From Mycobacterium deserti (GTDB taxonomy: Bacteria > Actinomycetota > Actinomycetes > Mycobacteriales > Mycobacteriaceae), in NCBI RefSeq assembly GCF_025345615.1, contig NZ_JAODWD010000002.1, positions 930,001-994,000 on the forward strand: DNA of 64,000 nt, in the 5' to 3' direction. The notes beneath the pieces were generated by a model. That model was not told the origin of the DNA. It did not search any database and saw only the letters and a list, made by a program, of their open reading frames with translations. Below are positions 1-8,887 of this stretch, in pieces. The stretch's first letter is position 1; each line of letters opens with the position of its first letter. The position numbers and the translations under genes were made by a program.

Positions 1-1368
1 CGCGTTGAAGCTGCGACGGTAAATCCAGATGCCCGCAAGGAGATTCAGCGCGAGCGCGCGCAGCGTGCCGGGCCGCAGGTCGGGCATCAGCGGGGCGAGC
101 ATGGCGTAGGCCTGATCGGTGTCCCCCGCGCGGAAATGGTGTCCGGCCGACCGAAGCCGGCGTGACGGGCTGTCACCTCCGAGTTTTATTGCCAGGTCGA
201 GCAATTCGGCCGCGGCCGCCGGAGCTCCTCGACCCCTGGCCGCATCCGCGGCGGCATCGAGGGCCTGCAAGATCTCCGGATCGGTGCGCGACGACGCCAA
301 CGCGAGATGCCGCGCCTTCAACTCGGGCTGTTCAACGACCTTCGACAGCGCGCGGTGCATCCGCCTGCGGCGGGCCGAGCTCGCGCCGACATAGACTCCC
401 CGCGCCAGCAGTGGGTGGGCGAATCGCACGCGGTTGCCGACGATTTCGACGACGCCGCGGGTCTCTGCGTCTTCGAGCGCTGCAGCGGTTCGCTCTGCGG
501 TGCTGCCGGTGGCCAGCGCGAGCACGTCGACGGTCGGCTCGGCGACACATGCGGCGGCCAACAGCACGCGTTGAACGTCGTCGCCGAGGTCGGAGATCCG
601 CATCTGCACAAGATCGGCGAGCGTCCGCGGAAAATCTGGCCCGGCGTCCATGGCGCGAGCCATTTCCAGTGCATAAAGGGGATTACCCGCCGACAGGTCG
701 GCGATCCGGACCATCACGGGGCGGGAGAATGACCGGCCCAACCGGACGTTCAGCACCTCGTGCAGGCTGCCGAGACTCATCGGGCTGACGCGGACCCGGG
801 AGAGCGCGTCGGGCCGGGTCAGCTGCAGCCACGACAGGGAGCTCTCCCGGTCTGGTTCGGTCCGCTCCGTGGCGATCAAGCCCACGGGCCCGCGTAGCCG
901 CCGCGCAACGAAGCTCACCACCGCCCTGCTGGACGGGTCGAGCCACTGCAGGTCGTCGATGCCGACGACCACCGGCGCGTCGGCCGCCAGCGTCTCGATG
1001 ATCGACAGCAACGCCGCCGCCAGCACGTGCTGGTCGGTCTCCGGGCCGGCACTGGCGCTGTGCGACAGGACTCGGTCGACGGCGACCCGCTGCACGTCAG
1101 GCAGGCTCTGCAGGGCGTCGGCATCGACGTCGGCCAGCAGGTCGGCGACGGTGCCATACGCCAACACGGATTCGGCCTCCCAGACGCGCGCCGACAGAAC
1201 GTGCCGCCCCAGGCCGTGGGCTTGCTCGAGCGACGCCTGCCACAGCGAGGTCTTGCCGATGCCGGCCTCGCCCTCCAGGAGAAGGCCCGTCGGCTGCGCC
1301 CCGGCCGCCGAGAAGAACCGGGCGATCGACTCCAGCTCCGTCGAGCGACCTACAAGACCCTTCGCCAC
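1..1368 (-). CDS. LuxR/MalT-type AAA ATPase regulator, N-terminal part (cut by window edge)
   Basis: The frame is open from the window edge back to a GTG at 1368, so about 455 N-terminal residues are visible and the C terminus is missing. A Walker A motif GEAGIGKT lies near residues 33-40 and a Walker B-like VVVGIDDLQWLD near 133-144, followed by the helical AAA part. This layout is typical of large actinobacterial regulators that end in a LuxR-type helix-turn-helix, but that C-terminal domain lies outside the window and is inferred. It is divergent from the esterase at 1470 and shares about 100 bp of upstream DNA with it. No ligand can be predicted. GTG is chosen because it precedes the usual GLVGRxxEL opening of the family. 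Confidence 0.8.
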   Translation of the reverse strand, partial: MAKGLVGRSTELESIARFFSAAGAQPTGLLLEGEAGIGKTSLWQASLEQAHGLGRHVLSARVWEAESVLAYGTVADLLADVDADALQSLPDVQRVAVDRVLSHSASAGPETDQHVLAAALLSIIETLAADAPVVVGIDDLQWLDPSSRAVVSFVARRLRGPVGLIATERTEPDRESSLSWLQLTRPDALSRVRVSPMSLGSLHEVLNVRLGRSFSRPVMVRIADLSAGNPLYALEMARAMDAGPDFPRTLADLVQMRISDLGDDVQRVLLAAACVAEPTVDVLALATGSTAERTAAALEDAETRGVVEIVGNRVRFAHPLLARGVYVGASSARRRRMHRALSKVVEQPELKARHLALASSRTDPEILQALDAAADAARGRGAPAAAAELLDLAIKLGGDSPSRRLRSAGHHFRAGDTDQAYAMLAPLMPDLRPGTLRALALNLLAGIWIYRRSFNA

Positions 1369-1469
1369 CGGTTCATCATGACAGTCAGCAAATACCTGCG
1401 CGATCGAACAGCGGCGGGCTTTGCGGCTGTGACGCTTTGAGGCGACGCACCAGCGGTGATAATGGTCGC

Positions 1470-2369
1470 GTGCCCAGCACCGAGTTCCATCCCGATCTGC
1501 GCCGTATCGCGAAGTTCATCCCCAAACAGGCGGTGACACCGGTGACGTTGCCATTAATGCGGCTCCTCACTCGAATGCAGAGCCGCCATGTGCCCGACGG
1601 CGTTGAGGTGCTCACCCTGCCGAGCGGTGTGGGCGTGCGGTTGTACCGGCCCGCGGACGCCACCGGTGAAGGGCCTGCGCTGCTGTGGATCCACGGCGGC
1701 GGTTACATCATCGGAACCCCGGCACAGGACGACGTCTTGTGCCGGCGCTACGCGAGCGAACTCGGAGCAACCGTCGCATCGGTCGACTACCGGCTGGCAC
1801 CCGAGCACCCCTACCCCGCCCCGCTCGAGGACTGCTACGCGGCGCTCAAATGGTTGGCGTCGCTGCCGTCGGTGGACCCGGCCCGGGTGGCCGTCGGCGG
1901 TGGCAGCGCGGGCGGCGGATTGGCGGCCTCTCTGGCACTGCTGGCCCGGGACCGCGGTGAGGTGCCACTGGTCGCTCAACTCCTGGTCTATCCGATGCTC
2001 GATGACCGCACCGTCGACCGTGACCTCGACAATCCCGGGCACCGGTTGTGGAACCAGAGCAGCAACCGATTCGGCTGGTCGGCCTACCTCGGTGACGCCG
2101 ACCGAACTGTGGCAGTGCCTGCGCGTCGCGACGACCTCAGCGGACTGCCGCCGGCCTGGATCGGAGTCGGCGCGCTCGACCTGTTCCACGACGAGGACCT
2201 CGCCTACGCCGAACGGCTGAGGGCCGCCGGTGTGCCGTGCCGGGTGGAGGTCGTCGAAGGCGCGTTCCATGGCTTCGACGCGATCCTGCCGAAGGCCGAG
2301 GTCTCGGTGTCGTTCTTCAACAGCCAGTGCGCGCTGCTGCGGGAGGCCTTCGCGCCCGCCGCCGCCTAG
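1470..2369 (+). CDS. lipW: Alpha/beta hydrolase of the hormone-sensitive lipase family (LipW-like esterase)
   Basis: A protein of about 299 residues when started at the GTG at 1470; an upstream TTG at 1437 is possible but adds an uncharacteristic basic stretch. The oxyanion motif HGGG is at about residues 75-78. The nucleophile elbow reads GGSAG with Ser near 146, where the family usually has GDSAG. The later ALDLFHDED and GAFHGFD segments carry the likely Asp and His of the triad. It hydrolyses acyl or aryl esters; the natural substrate is unknown. Its position next to MaoC/fadE3/fadD4 genes matches the LipW locus of M. tuberculosis, which is the basis for the symbol. Its stop overlaps the convergent amidohydrolase by 4 bp. 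Confidence 0.85.
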   Translation: MPSTEFHPDLRRIAKFIPKQAVTPVTLPLMRLLTRMQSRHVPDGVEVLTLPSGVGVRLYRPADATGEGPALLWIHGGGYIIGTPAQDDVLCRRYASELGATVASVDYRLAPEHPYPAPLEDCYAALKWLASLPSVDPARVAVGGGSAGGGLAASLALLARDRGEVPLVAQLLVYPMLDDRTVDRDLDNPGHRLWNQSSNRFGWSAYLGDADRTVAVPARRDDLSGLPPAWIGVGALDLFHDEDLAYAERLRAAGVPCRVEVVEGAFHGFDAILPKAEVSVSFFNSQCALLREAFAPAAA

Positions 2370-3664
2370 CTGCGTTCGAAAACGATGTCGCCGGCGATGA
2401 TCGTCGCCGCCACCAACGTCGAGTCGAGTTCCTCCAGCACTTCGGCGGGCGGCGCCGGCAAGACGCACACGTCTCCGGGTTGGCCCCGCGCGATGCGGCG
2501 TGCCCTCGTCGGCGCGTGCGGGCCGCCGAAGAACATCGTCAGCGCATCGCGCGCGGAGATGCGTTCGTCGGCGCCTAGTACCCGGCCCGCGCCGGTGGTG
2601 CGGTGGACCGCCGCACGCATCGCCGCCCACGGGTCGCCCTCACCGAACGGCAAGTCGGTGGACAGCGCAGTGCGCACACCGGCCCGCAACAGCGAAGCAA
2701 CGCGCCACAATTCGTGGTGCTCCGCGGGGGGGATGTCGGACAGGTACTGGTCCCCGCGCTCGGCGACGAAGTTGGGCTGCGTGACGACAGTGACCTCGGA
2801 CAGGTCGGCGATGCTGTCGTCGGGCACCACCGCCGCATGCTCGATACGGTCCCGCGGGTGACGGCCCGCAGCCCGCACGGCCGACAGCGCGACCACGAGT
2901 TGGGTGGCGGTCACGCAGTGCAGCGCGACGGGGGTGCCATCAGCGTGGCGTCCGATGATCCATTCCGTGAGCTCGTTGAGGTCGAGGTCATCGTCGTGCA
3001 GGATCCGCTTTCCCGGTGCCAGGCAGTGCACCCGCTGACGCAGTTCGCCGTGCCGGTGGGCCTCGATGAGCTTGACGATGTCGCTCGCGTCGAGGTTCGG
3101 CGTCGCGTCGGTGACGCCGGTAACGCCGTATGCACACAGCCGGTGACTGAGATCGGCCAAACCGATGTGGTTGCGCTGCAGCATGTCCGACCACCCGCGG
3201 TCCGCGCTGCGCACCCGTCCGTCGGGATGGTCGGGCAGGCCCACACGGGCCAATCCCGCAGAGTTCAGCGTCCACAGCACTCCGCTGCGATGCTGTACAC
3301 GCACGGGCACCATGGGAGACACTTCGTCGAGCACTGTGCGGTCGAGTGGGCCCGCGACCGCCTCGTGGTAACCCACCGCGCGAATCCATCCGTCGCGGCC
3401 GATCTCCGCGGACGAAAGTGCGCGGGCCAGTTCCTCGCGGTTGTGCACTTCAGCCGGGCCGACCCGCACCGAAGTCAAAGCGGCTGCGGCCGAATTTAAG
3501 TGGACATGATGGTCATGCAGGCCGGGGATGACCGTGGCGCCAGCCGCGTCGTATACCGATTCGCCGGGCAGCGGCGTCAGCCGCTCCGCGAGGTTTGTGA
3601 TCTGGTCCTCGAGGCGGATGTCGACCGTCTCGCCGTCGAGTAGTGACGCGCGTTGAATCAGCAC
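2366..3664 (-). CDS. Amidohydrolase superfamily protein (YtcJ-like)
   Basis: 432 residues from a GTG start. The segment GLHDHHVHLNS near residues 49-57 holds the HxH metal ligands of the first beta strand. A late STDLPFGEGDPW segment supplies the conserved Asp expected near the active site, and RIEHAAV resembles the third His-bearing strand. This is the metal-dependent TIM-barrel amidohydrolase pattern; the closest common annotation is YtcJ-like. The substrate cannot be read from sequence. The start overlaps the end of the upstream CoA-transferase gene by 7 bp, so the two are probably co-translated. From memory this gene and its partner are not present between lipW and Rv0216 in M. tuberculosis, suggesting an insertion here. 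Confidence 0.8.
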   Translation of the reverse strand: MLIQRASLLDGETVDIRLEDQITNLAERLTPLPGESVYDAAGATVIPGLHDHHVHLNSAAAALTSVRVGPAEVHNREELARALSSAEIGRDGWIRAVGYHEAVAGPLDRTVLDEVSPMVPVRVQHRSGVLWTLNSAGLARVGLPDHPDGRVRSADRGWSDMLQRNHIGLADLSHRLCAYGVTGVTDATPNLDASDIVKLIEAHRHGELRQRVHCLAPGKRILHDDDLDLNELTEWIIGRHADGTPVALHCVTATQLVVALSAVRAAGRHPRDRIEHAAVVPDDSIADLSEVTVVTQPNFVAERGDQYLSDIPPAEHHELWRVASLLRAGVRTALSTDLPFGEGDPWAAMRAAVHRTTGAGRVLGADERISARDALTMFFGGPHAPTRARRIARGQPGDVCVLPAPPAEVLEELDSTLVAATIIAGDIVFERS

Positions 3665-4770
3665 GGGGCGAGGCGCCGTTCGGCGATCAGGTTCTCTACA
3701 GCGTCGTTGTCCGCCCCCAGCGAAGCGGCCGGCCCCTTCAACTGAGGCGTTGCTGCACAGGCGCTTTCGGTACTTCGCGGCAACTCCGCGTAACCCGCGG
3801 CGACAGCCGACATCGACATCTCGATCAACGCACCGCCACCTCCGCGTAGCGCGTTGGCAACCGCTGCGGCGGCGTGCAGTCCGGTCAGCGGATCAGCGAT
3901 CGCGTCGCCGCAGAACTCCGGCTCGGCATCGCCGCGGACCAGGCCACCCGACACCGCGGCGTCGTCGCCGAAGGCCACCCAGTCGGCGCGCTCACCCTCG
4001 GTGCCGTGGCCGGTGATGCGCAACCAGACCCGCCCGTCACGCGGTGCGACATCGGTGGGCCCGAGGCCACGGCGGGTCAGTGCCGCGACCCGAGATGACT
4101 CGATGACCACGTCGGCGGTGGCCAGCAGCGCTCGTAGACGCGTCGCATCGTCGAAATCGGTCTCATACGAGAGCTTTCCGTGGTTCATCCAGTCGAAGAA
4201 GGCCGGTGACCCAGACCGTGTCCCGTCGGGCCGCGACGCGCTCTCGACCTTGACGACGGTGGCGCCTGCGCGACTGAGCAACTGCCCGCACAGCGGACCG
4301 GCCCACATCACGGACAGGTCGACCACCAGTAGCCCGGTGAGATCCCTGCCCTTCGTCGCCGGACCGAACGCATACACCCGCGGCGGCGCGGCAGGCGTCT
4401 CGCCCAGCGTGGCTGCGGGAAGTCCGAGCAGACGCGCGCGCTCGACGCCGTCGGCGCAGTCGTAGCTGGTCATCCACTGCTGCACGGCATGCCACGGATC
4501 CTCGGGCATCGAGGCCGACTCGAGCAGGGCGGGCACCGCCTCGATGTCGTCGGGCCGCGACAGTGTCAGCGCGATCCAACCGTCGCGGCCGGTCATCAGT
4601 CGGGTGGCCCCGCCCGCCGAGATCCGGCCATCCGGCGACAATCCGAGCAGCCCGGCACGCCCCACGAGTGTCTCGGCGACATCGATGTCGACACCGGTCG
4701 CTGCGCGCCAGTCGTCGGCCACCCGCCCGGCGCGCGCCAACACGGCGTCGGGGATGGCCAGCGGGGTCAC
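3658..4770 (-). CDS. CoA-transferase family III (CaiB/BaiF-like) protein
   Basis: 370 residues starting at GTG. The central part has the family signature: LLVVDLSVMWAGPLCGQLL (Rossmann start), ATVVKVES, and a Phe-containing FFDWMNHGKLSYETD block. IADPLTGLHAA contains the Asp equivalent to the catalytic residue of formyl-CoA transferase. The first roughly 115 residues do not resemble the usual start of the domain, and the C-terminal part is short, so it is a compact family variant. It would move CoA between carboxylic acids, fitting the neighbouring MaoC, FadE, FadD and enoyl-CoA hydratase genes. It lies 13 bp after the MaoC gene on the same strand and overlaps the amidohydrolase gene. Confidence 0.8.
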   Translation of the reverse strand: MTPLAIPDAVLARAGRVADDWRAATGVDIDVAETLVGRAGLLGLSPDGRISAGGATRLMTGRDGWIALTLSRPDDIEAVPALLESASMPEDPWHAVQQWMTSYDCADGVERARLLGLPAATLGETPAAPPRVYAFGPATKGRDLTGLLVVDLSVMWAGPLCGQLLSRAGATVVKVESASRPDGTRSGSPAFFDWMNHGKLSYETDFDDATRLRALLATADVVIESSRVAALTRRGLGPTDVAPRDGRVWLRITGHGTEGERADWVAFGDDAAVSGGLVRGDAEPEFCGDAIADPLTGLHAAAAVANALRGGGGALIEMSMSAVAAGYAELPRSTESACAATPQLKGPAASLGADNDAVENLIAERRLAPC

Positions 4771-4783
4771 CCCCTCATTGTGC

Positions 4784-5776
4784 TCAGAACTGCAGCGCGT
4801 TGAACCTCCAGTGCAAAACCTGCCGGTCCGGGTCCCCGACGGCGTACACGAGCGAGCTCAGCGTGAGCACTCGCCCGCGACCGTCCGGCAACGGTGCCGC
4901 GCGGTCGACGCGCAACTCGCTGTAGAGCGTGTCACCCTCGTATACGGGACCCGTGTGGTCGCACGAAATCCAGCCGAGCACCGTGACGAGGTCGGGCAGC
5001 AGGCGGGTGGCTTGGGCCAGCGCCAACCCGATGGTGTGCCCCCCATACACCAGCCGCTGCCCGCCGACCCGCCAATCATGGTGGGTGGCAGCGATGTTCA
5101 GTGTCAGCCTCGCGAGCTCCGGTGCACCGCTGACGACGTCGGCCGTGCTGCGCAGCACGGTGCCCGTCTCGATAGGGTCGTTCTGGTCGCCAGGCACTTT
5201 CGCGCGGTAGGCGTCGGCGTCCCAGTCAGCGGTCGGATCGGGCACCGGAACGTTCCCGGTGCCGATCGTCGACAGATCGTCGGCATGCCCCGTGTCGTCC
5301 GCCCCATCGGAGATCGGCAGCATCGCGCAGCGGTGGAAGTCGAGCACAAGACGCCCCACGTCGTCGATCGTGGTCATGCGCAAGGCCGCCATCCCGGTAG
5401 GCGCGCGCCCGGCCTTCGCGGAATTCTGTTTGAGGCCGACGACCTCGGTGCGGGTGAACAACGTGTCGCCGAGGACCGGAAAACGGTGAAACACCAACCC
5501 GCGATAGAACAAGTTGGCCTTGACCCGTTGGGTGACCACTGTCGTTTGTCCGATCGCCACGTCGCAGACCAGGGCTGGATGCGCGAGGGGCGCCGTCGCG
5601 CCGGTGACCGCCGACGCCAAGTCCGCGTCGAGCGCCAGTCGCAGGCGGTCGCCCACGATGGATTGGTGCACGGCCGCCGCTCCGGCCGTCAACGTCATCG
5701 ATGGCGCGGAGTCGAAGACCTGCCCGACCTCAAGATCGTCGAAGTATGGCCCGCTCACGGCTGCCCATGTTGGCAT
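4784..5776 (-). CDS. MaoC-like double hot-dog hydratase (Rv0216-like)
   Basis: About 330 residues from the ATG at 5776 (MPTWAAVSGPYFDDLEVGQ). The N-terminal YFDDLEVGQ opening, the VHQSIVGDRLRLALD block and the C-terminal HHDWRVGGQRLVYGGHTIGLALA block are typical of tandem hot-dog MaoC enzymes related to Rv0216 and to mesaconyl-CoA hydratase. The expected chemistry is hydration of an enoyl- or mesaconyl-type CoA ester; substrate specificity is not established for Rv0216-type proteins. The adjacent CoA-transferase and the divergent acyl-CoA dehydrogenase support a CoA-ester role. A longer frame reaches 5896 but would run into fadE3, so the ATG at 5776 is preferred. Confidence 0.85.
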   Translation of the reverse strand: MPTWAAVSGPYFDDLEVGQVFDSAPSMTLTAGAAAVHQSIVGDRLRLALDADLASAVTGATAPLAHPALVCDVAIGQTTVVTQRVKANLFYRGLVFHRFPVLGDTLFTRTEVVGLKQNSAKAGRAPTGMAALRMTTIDDVGRLVLDFHRCAMLPISDGADDTGHADDLSTIGTGNVPVPDPTADWDADAYRAKVPGDQNDPIETGTVLRSTADVVSGAPELARLTLNIAATHHDWRVGGQRLVYGGHTIGLALAQATRLLPDLVTVLGWISCDHTGPVYEGDTLYSELRVDRAAPLPDGRGRVLTLSSLVYAVGDPDRQVLHWRFNALQF

Positions 5777-5797
5777 TGGGCCGCACAAAGTGTCAAT

Positions 5798-6985
5798 ATG
5801 GCCGTACCAATGAACGACGAAGAGTTGCTGCTGGTCCAGACGGTCCGATCGTTCGTCGATCGCGACGTGAAGCCGACGGTGCGCGACGTGGAACACGCCA
5901 ACGAGTACCCCGAGGCGTGGATCGAACAGATGAAGCGGATCGGCATCTACGGCCTGGCTATTCCGGAGTCCTACGGCGGCTCCCCGGTGTCGATGCCCTG
6001 CTACGTCGAAGTGACGCAGGAACTCTCACGCGGCTGGATGAGCCTGGCCGGGGCGATGGGCGGGCACACGGTGGTCGCGAAGCTCCTGACGCAGTTCGGT
6101 ACCGAGGAACAGAAGCGTACATATCTGCCGCCGATGGCATCCGGCCAACTGCGCGCGACCATGGCGCTGACCGAACCGGGTGGCGGCTCCGATCTGCAGA
6201 ACATGGCCACGACGGCCGCGGCCGACGGTGCCGAGTTGCTGATCAACGGGTCGAAGACGTGGATTTCGAACGCGCGCCGGTCCGGGCTGATCGCCCTGCT
6301 TTGCAAGACCGATCCGTCGGCACGACCCGCGCACAGGGGTATCTCCGTGGTCCTGGTGGAGCGCGCAGAGTCGGCGCCGGGCCTTGACCTCGGGGCCAGC
6401 CCGGGGCTCACAGTCTCGCGGGATCTGCCCAAGCTGGGCTACAAGGGTGTGGAAGCGTGCGAGCTGACGTTCGCCGACGTTCGCGTCCCTGCGTCTGCGG
6501 TGCTCGGCGGTGAGCCGGGCAAGGGTTTCTCGCAGATGATGAAAGGACTCGAGACCGGGCGGATTCAGGTTGCCGCCCGCGCATTGGGGGTGGCGACCGC
6601 GGCCATGGAGGACTCGCTGAAGTACGCCCAGGAGCGCGAAAGCTTCGGCAAGCCGATATGGAAACACCAGTCGATCGGTAACTACCTCGCCGACATGGCG
6701 ACCAAGCTGACCGCCGCCCGTCAGCTCACCCGGTATGCCGCTGAACGCTATGACAGCGGCGACCGCTGCGACATGGAGGCCGGAATGGCGAAGCTGTTCG
6801 CATCGGAGGTCGCGATGGAGATCGCGTTGAACGCCGTACGGATCCACGGCGGCTACGGCTACTCCACCGAGTTCGACGTCGAGCGCTACTTCCGCGACGC
6901 ACCGCTGATGATCGTCGGTGAGGGCACCAATGAGATTCAACGCAATGTGATCGCCTCGCAACTGATTTCCCGGGGCGGCATTTGA
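5798..6985 (+). CDS. fadE3: Acyl-CoA dehydrogenase (FadE3-like)
   Basis: 395 residues from the ATG at 5798; an alternative ATG at 5810 lies four codons on. Family blocks in order: the helical N domain, TMALTEPGGGSDLQNMAT (FAD and substrate contact), SKTWISNARR, and the C-terminal GGYGYSTEFDVERYFRDAP. The catalytic Glu is expected in GEGTNEIQ at about residue 375. It oxidises an acyl-CoA to the enoyl-CoA and passes electrons to ETF. The start codon is only 21 bp from the divergent MaoC gene, as at Rv0215c/Rv0216. The stop overlaps the ATG of the GntR regulator by 1 bp, so that regulator is probably translated with it. Confidence 0.92.
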   Translation: MAVPMNDEELLLVQTVRSFVDRDVKPTVRDVEHANEYPEAWIEQMKRIGIYGLAIPESYGGSPVSMPCYVEVTQELSRGWMSLAGAMGGHTVVAKLLTQFGTEEQKRTYLPPMASGQLRATMALTEPGGGSDLQNMATTAAADGAELLINGSKTWISNARRSGLIALLCKTDPSARPAHRGISVVLVERAESAPGLDLGASPGLTVSRDLPKLGYKGVEACELTFADVRVPASAVLGGEPGKGFSQMMKGLETGRIQVAARALGVATAAMEDSLKYAQERESFGKPIWKHQSIGNYLADMATKLTAARQLTRYAAERYDSGDRCDMEAGMAKLFASEVAMEIALNAVRIHGGYGYSTEFDVERYFRDAPLMIVGEGTNEIQRNVIASQLISRGGI

Positions 6986-7713
6986 TGCGGACCCTGCCCG
7001 CGTACCAGACTCTGCGCGAACAACTTCGCGACGAGATCGCGGCGGGCCGGTACAGCGACGGATCGCGGTTGCCCACGGAATCGGAATTGGTGGCGCGCCA
7101 CGGGTTGTCGCGGCAGACAGTGCGCCGTGCGTTCCAGGATCTGGTGGCCGAGGGCGTTGTGTACCGGGTGCCGGGCAGGGGCACTTACGCCAGTGGGGCC
7201 GACGGCCGGTATCTGCGGCAACTCGGCTCGATCGAAGACCTGATGAGCCTGTCCGACGACACGACGATGGAGGTACTCACCGGCCTGCGCCGGCGCGTGG
7301 ATCTGGAGGCGGCCAGCCGGTTGCGCCTCGATGACGACATCGTGTACTCGGTGGTGTTCCGGCGGTTGCACGATGGCGTGCCGTTCGTGTCGACGACGGT
7401 TCACCTGGTGCCGTCTGTCGCGCAGGCGCTGATCGCCTCACCTGCGCTGGCCGACCGCGCGGTGGGCAGGCAAACCGTCATCGGGCTGCTCGAACCCCAC
7501 CTCGTCTCGCCGATCATCGAAGCGGCGCAATCCATCACAGTCGGCTCGGCCGACCTCGCCGTCGCCGAAGCGGTGAGATGCGCGGTCGGGCACTCGATGC
7601 TGCGGGTCGACCGGTTGTACTCCGATGCCGACGGCAGACCTGTCGAGCTGTCGGTCAGCCATTTCCTGCCCGAGCAATACACCTACCGAGTCACGTTGCG
7701 GCGCTCCGGATGA
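6985..7713 (+). CDS. GntR-family regulator with UTRA domain
   Basis: 242 residues. The winged helix-turn-helix covers about residues 5-70 (YQTLREQLRDEIAAGRY, then LPTESELVARHGLSRQTVRRAF). The C-terminal half from about 85 has the UTRA ligand-binding pattern, including FVSTTVHLVP and the closing FLPEQYTYRVTL. ATG at 6985 is chosen because it shares its A with the fadE3 TGA (TGATG), giving translational coupling; a TTG one codon earlier is less likely. It probably controls the surrounding acyl-CoA genes and itself. The effector is unknown. I recall no counterpart next to fadE3 in M. tuberculosis. Confidence 0.88.
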   Translation: MRTLPAYQTLREQLRDEIAAGRYSDGSRLPTESELVARHGLSRQTVRRAFQDLVAEGVVYRVPGRGTYASGADGRYLRQLGSIEDLMSLSDDTTMEVLTGLRRRVDLEAASRLRLDDDIVYSVVFRRLHDGVPFVSTTVHLVPSVAQALIASPALADRAVGRQTVIGLLEPHLVSPIIEAAQSITVGSADLAVAEAVRCAVGHSMLRVDRLYSDADGRPVELSVSHFLPEQYTYRVTLRRSG

Positions 7714-7802
7714 GCCGATCACCGATCGCGACGGTTTGAATTCTGACGAAAGTGGTAATTCTTCGACGATCATTGCTGTCTACGTACCAGATCGGACTGA
7801 CC

Positions 7803-7958
7803 ATGATCGTGCTCGGCGTCATTCTTCTGCTGATCGGTTACTTCACAAGCATCTCGATCCTCTACACCCTCGGCGGGATACTCGTCGTGGTCGGCATCAT
7901 CCTCTGGATTCTCGGCGCTGTCGGCCGACCTGTCGGCGGCCGAAAAGTCTGGTTCTGA
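7803..7958 (+). CDS. Small hydrophobic membrane protein (DUF6131-like)
   Basis: 51 residues from ATG at 7803 (MIVLGVILLLIGYF), or up to 68 if an upstream GTG at 7752 is used. There are two predicted membrane segments, about residues 1-16 and 19-38, separated by a short turn, then a basic tail GRPVGGRKVWF. This resembles the very short DUF6131 proteins that actinobacteria carry in many copies; function is unknown. It sits about 90 bp after the GntR gene and is convergent with the enoyl-CoA hydratase gene. Confidence 0.65.
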   Translation: MIVLGVILLLIGYFTSISILYTLGGILVVVGIILWILGAVGRPVGGRKVWF

Positions 7959-7981
7959 CGCCGGCGATCTCGCGCCGCTGA

Positions 7982-8887
7982 TCAGTTCGCGACGCCGCTG
8001 ATCTCGTCGACCAAGCCCCAGCGCATCGCGGTGACCGCGCCTATCGTTCGGCCGGACAACACCAGATAAGCCGTGCGCCAACGGCCGACGCGGCGGGTGA
8101 TGCTCACCGTCCCGCCGGCACCCGGAATAAGACCGAGGCTCAATTCGGGCAACCCGAACACGGCGTCGCCCGACGAAATCACGTGGCCGCAGAACGCTGC
8201 CATTTCCAGACCGCTACCGAGCACCTGTCCGTGTACCTCTGCGCGGCAACGGCTTCCGATTCGCCCAGTCAACTCGTCGAGTACCAGCGCCGGGCTGTGC
8301 CGGGTGCGGGCGAGGTGAGCGCTGGCCGGATCGGCGAAGCTGCCGAACTCGGCGAGGTCGCCGCCGCTGCAGAACGACGGGCCATTGCCGGACAGCACGA
8401 CGTCGGTGATCGACGGATCGAGGCGCGCGACCTCGAGTGCCTCGAGTAGCGCGGCGCGGGCGTCAGTGGAGAAGGCGTTGTGCCGCGTGGGCCGGTTGAG
8501 CCGGACGTGGAGCGTGTCGCCGCCGCGCTCTGCCTGTACGGGATTCGGCAGCACCGGCACTTGTGCCGGCCCCCGCTCGGCGAGCCAGCGTGCGAATTCC
8601 GGGCCTGACTGCAGCGTCGAGTAGGCCAGCGACTCGGTGATGACTCCGCCGTATGCCGGAGCGGCGGGGTCGACGGCGCGAAGGACGTCGGCGCAGACGG
8701 CGGAGGCATGTGGCCACTTTTGGCACCGGTCGCGCAGATCATCGATTGTGTCGGAGACGGAGGCGACCGTGACGGCCCGCCGATCTTCGCTGTCGCTTTC
8801 GGTCAGCGTGAAAATGGCGTCGTCCGAGGGTGATCCGATAGCGACGACGATGCCGCCTGCGAGCTCGACTGTGCTGTTGACGGTCAC
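7982..8887 (-). CDS. Enoyl-CoA hydratase/isomerase family protein with N-terminal extension
   Basis: 301 residues from the GTG at 8887. The GTG overlaps the stop of the acyl-CoA synthetase gene as GTGA, so this start is strongly favoured by coupling. The crotonase fold begins only near residue 110 (LHVRLNRPTRHNAFSTDAR), with SGNGPSFCSGGDLAEFGSF as the oxyanion-hole region and LPELSLGLIPGAGGT supplying the second catalytic Glu. The position of the first catalytic Glu is less clear (GQVLGSGLEMAAFCGH). The first 110 residues do not match a standard crotonase and are unassigned. It is likely to act on the CoA ester made by the upstream synthetase. Confidence 0.85.
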   Translation of the reverse strand: MTVNSTVELAGGIVVAIGSPSDDAIFTLTESDSEDRRAVTVASVSDTIDDLRDRCQKWPHASAVCADVLRAVDPAAPAYGGVITESLAYSTLQSGPEFARWLAERGPAQVPVLPNPVQAERGGDTLHVRLNRPTRHNAFSTDARAALLEALEVARLDPSITDVVLSGNGPSFCSGGDLAEFGSFADPASAHLARTRHSPALVLDELTGRIGSRCRAEVHGQVLGSGLEMAAFCGHVISSGDAVFGLPELSLGLIPGAGGTVSITRRVGRWRTAYLVLSGRTIGAVTAMRWGLVDEISGVAN

